Shown here piece after piece: positions 17,191 through 17,536 of a stretch of 17,536 nucleotides of DNA. A program made the translations under genes and the position numbers. This DNA is from Discostella pseudostelligera. Its lineage: Eukaryota; Bacillariophyta; Thalassiosirophyceae; Thalassiosirales; Thalassiosiraceae. The notes under the pieces are model-generated. The model was not told the origin of the DNA. It made no database searches and saw nothing but the letters and a program-made list of their open reading frames with translations. The stretch spans positions 1 to 17,536 of the forward strand of contig JALLBK010000239.1 in the NCBI GenBank assembly GCA_036940085.1, given 5' to 3'. The stretch's first letter is position 1. Each line of letters starts with the position of its first letter.

Positions 17191-17536
17191 ATGCATCCAA
17201 CTCATGAAAATCACGAGCTCTCGACCGTCGAGAAGGCCACCCTCGAGGCCCTCACTGCTACTCTCCGTGGTTGCAACGCTCACATGGGCGGCTCGGCAAT
17301 CGGCGAGGGCTTTCGTCTCGCTGCCCGCTACCATCTGCACAAACGCGCTCCGCATTCTTTGCCACTCATCACCAGCAACAGCAATGCCGATCTTGCTTCG
17401 GTCAAGTCACAGCCAGTCGAGCTATGCCAGCAGCATTTGCAGTGGGATGATTCGGCTCTTGAGCCTGGTGTCCAGCACACAATCGAGGATCCATTCTACA
17501 TTGTCGATCTTGGCATTGTTACTGCTCAGTTGGCGA
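17191..17536 (+). CDS. ODC: Ornithine/diaminopimelate-type PLP decarboxylase, N-terminal part, cut by window end
   Basis: N-terminal 115 residues of a fold-type III PLP decarboxylase, most like ornithine decarboxylase, which makes putrescine for polyamine synthesis. The diagnostic segment is EDPFYIVDLGIVTAQLA at about residues 99-115, equivalent to the PFYVVDLG start of the barrel domain in ornithine decarboxylases. The PLP lysine would come just after the window end and cannot be checked. The leader before this segment is about 98 residues, longer than in animal enzymes. ATG 17191 is the first Met of the open frame, in an A-rich context (CAATATCAATATG). Arginine or other diamino acid decarboxylases share this motif, so substrate is not certain. 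Confidence 0.8.
   Translation, partial: MHPTHENHELSTVEKATLEALTATLRGCNAHMGGSAIGEGFRLAARYHLHKRAPHSLPLITSNSNADLASVKSQPVELCQQHLQWDDSALEPGVQHTIEDPFYIVDLGIVTAQLA

Noticed and set aside
1..17536. CRISPR arrays, tRNA or rRNA genes, prophage or transposase genes
   Set aside because: None seen: no regular repeat-spacer pattern, no recognisable tRNA T-loop with matching stems, and no transposase or integrase motifs in any open frame.

Overview
The window looks like nuclear DNA of a microbial eukaryote, most likely a diatom or a related stramenopile. It holds nine protein genes on both strands. Several are split by short introns (75-140 bp) with GT-AG borders, and some products carry mitochondrial or secretory N-termini. 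The taxon is an inference from gene structure, protein style and (GAC)n/(CATC)n-rich sequence; no marker gene proves it.

Layout: 68-2558 (+) GLUT-like sugar transporter, five exons. 2733-4171 (-) ALG5 dolichyl-phosphate glucosyltransferase, convergent with the transporter. 4172-5957 is a gene-poor stretch with a possible orphan exon, a decayed ~150-bp repeat, a 22-bp inverted repeat and a cluster of three E2F-like sites. 5958-8223 (+) TRM5 tRNA m1G37 methyltransferase, interrupted by a scaffolding artefact at 7056. 8224-8649 is a promoter region with four CACGTG boxes. 8650-9954 (+) membrane-anchored alpha/beta hydrolase. 10045-11208 (-, ORF open to 11469) VTT/DedA-type membrane protein. 11631-12985 (+) phosphoserine aminotransferase of the alphaproteobacterial/Methanosarcina type with a mitochondrial presequence. 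13298-14014 (-) fatty acid hydroxylase/sterol desaturase family protein. 14620-16315 (+) unrecognised multi-pass membrane protein with a second scaffolding artefact at 14764. 17191 to the window end (+) ornithine decarboxylase-like protein, N-terminal part only.

The genes do not form a pathway. They are ordinary housekeeping and membrane functions: sugar uptake, N-glycan precursor synthesis, tRNA modification, serine synthesis, polyamine synthesis and lipid modification. Neighbours are mostly convergent or divergent pairs, so several intergenic spans must serve as shared promoters.

I see no clear novel multi-gene system. The best leads are regulatory and structural: the evenly spaced CACGTG array before the hydrolase, a TTTGGCGGGA-like motif that recurs in several upstream regions, the decayed repeat array, and the uncertain splice in ALG5. 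Two single-N joins flanked by exact duplications (72 bp and 28 bp) are assembly artefacts that break two otherwise intact genes.
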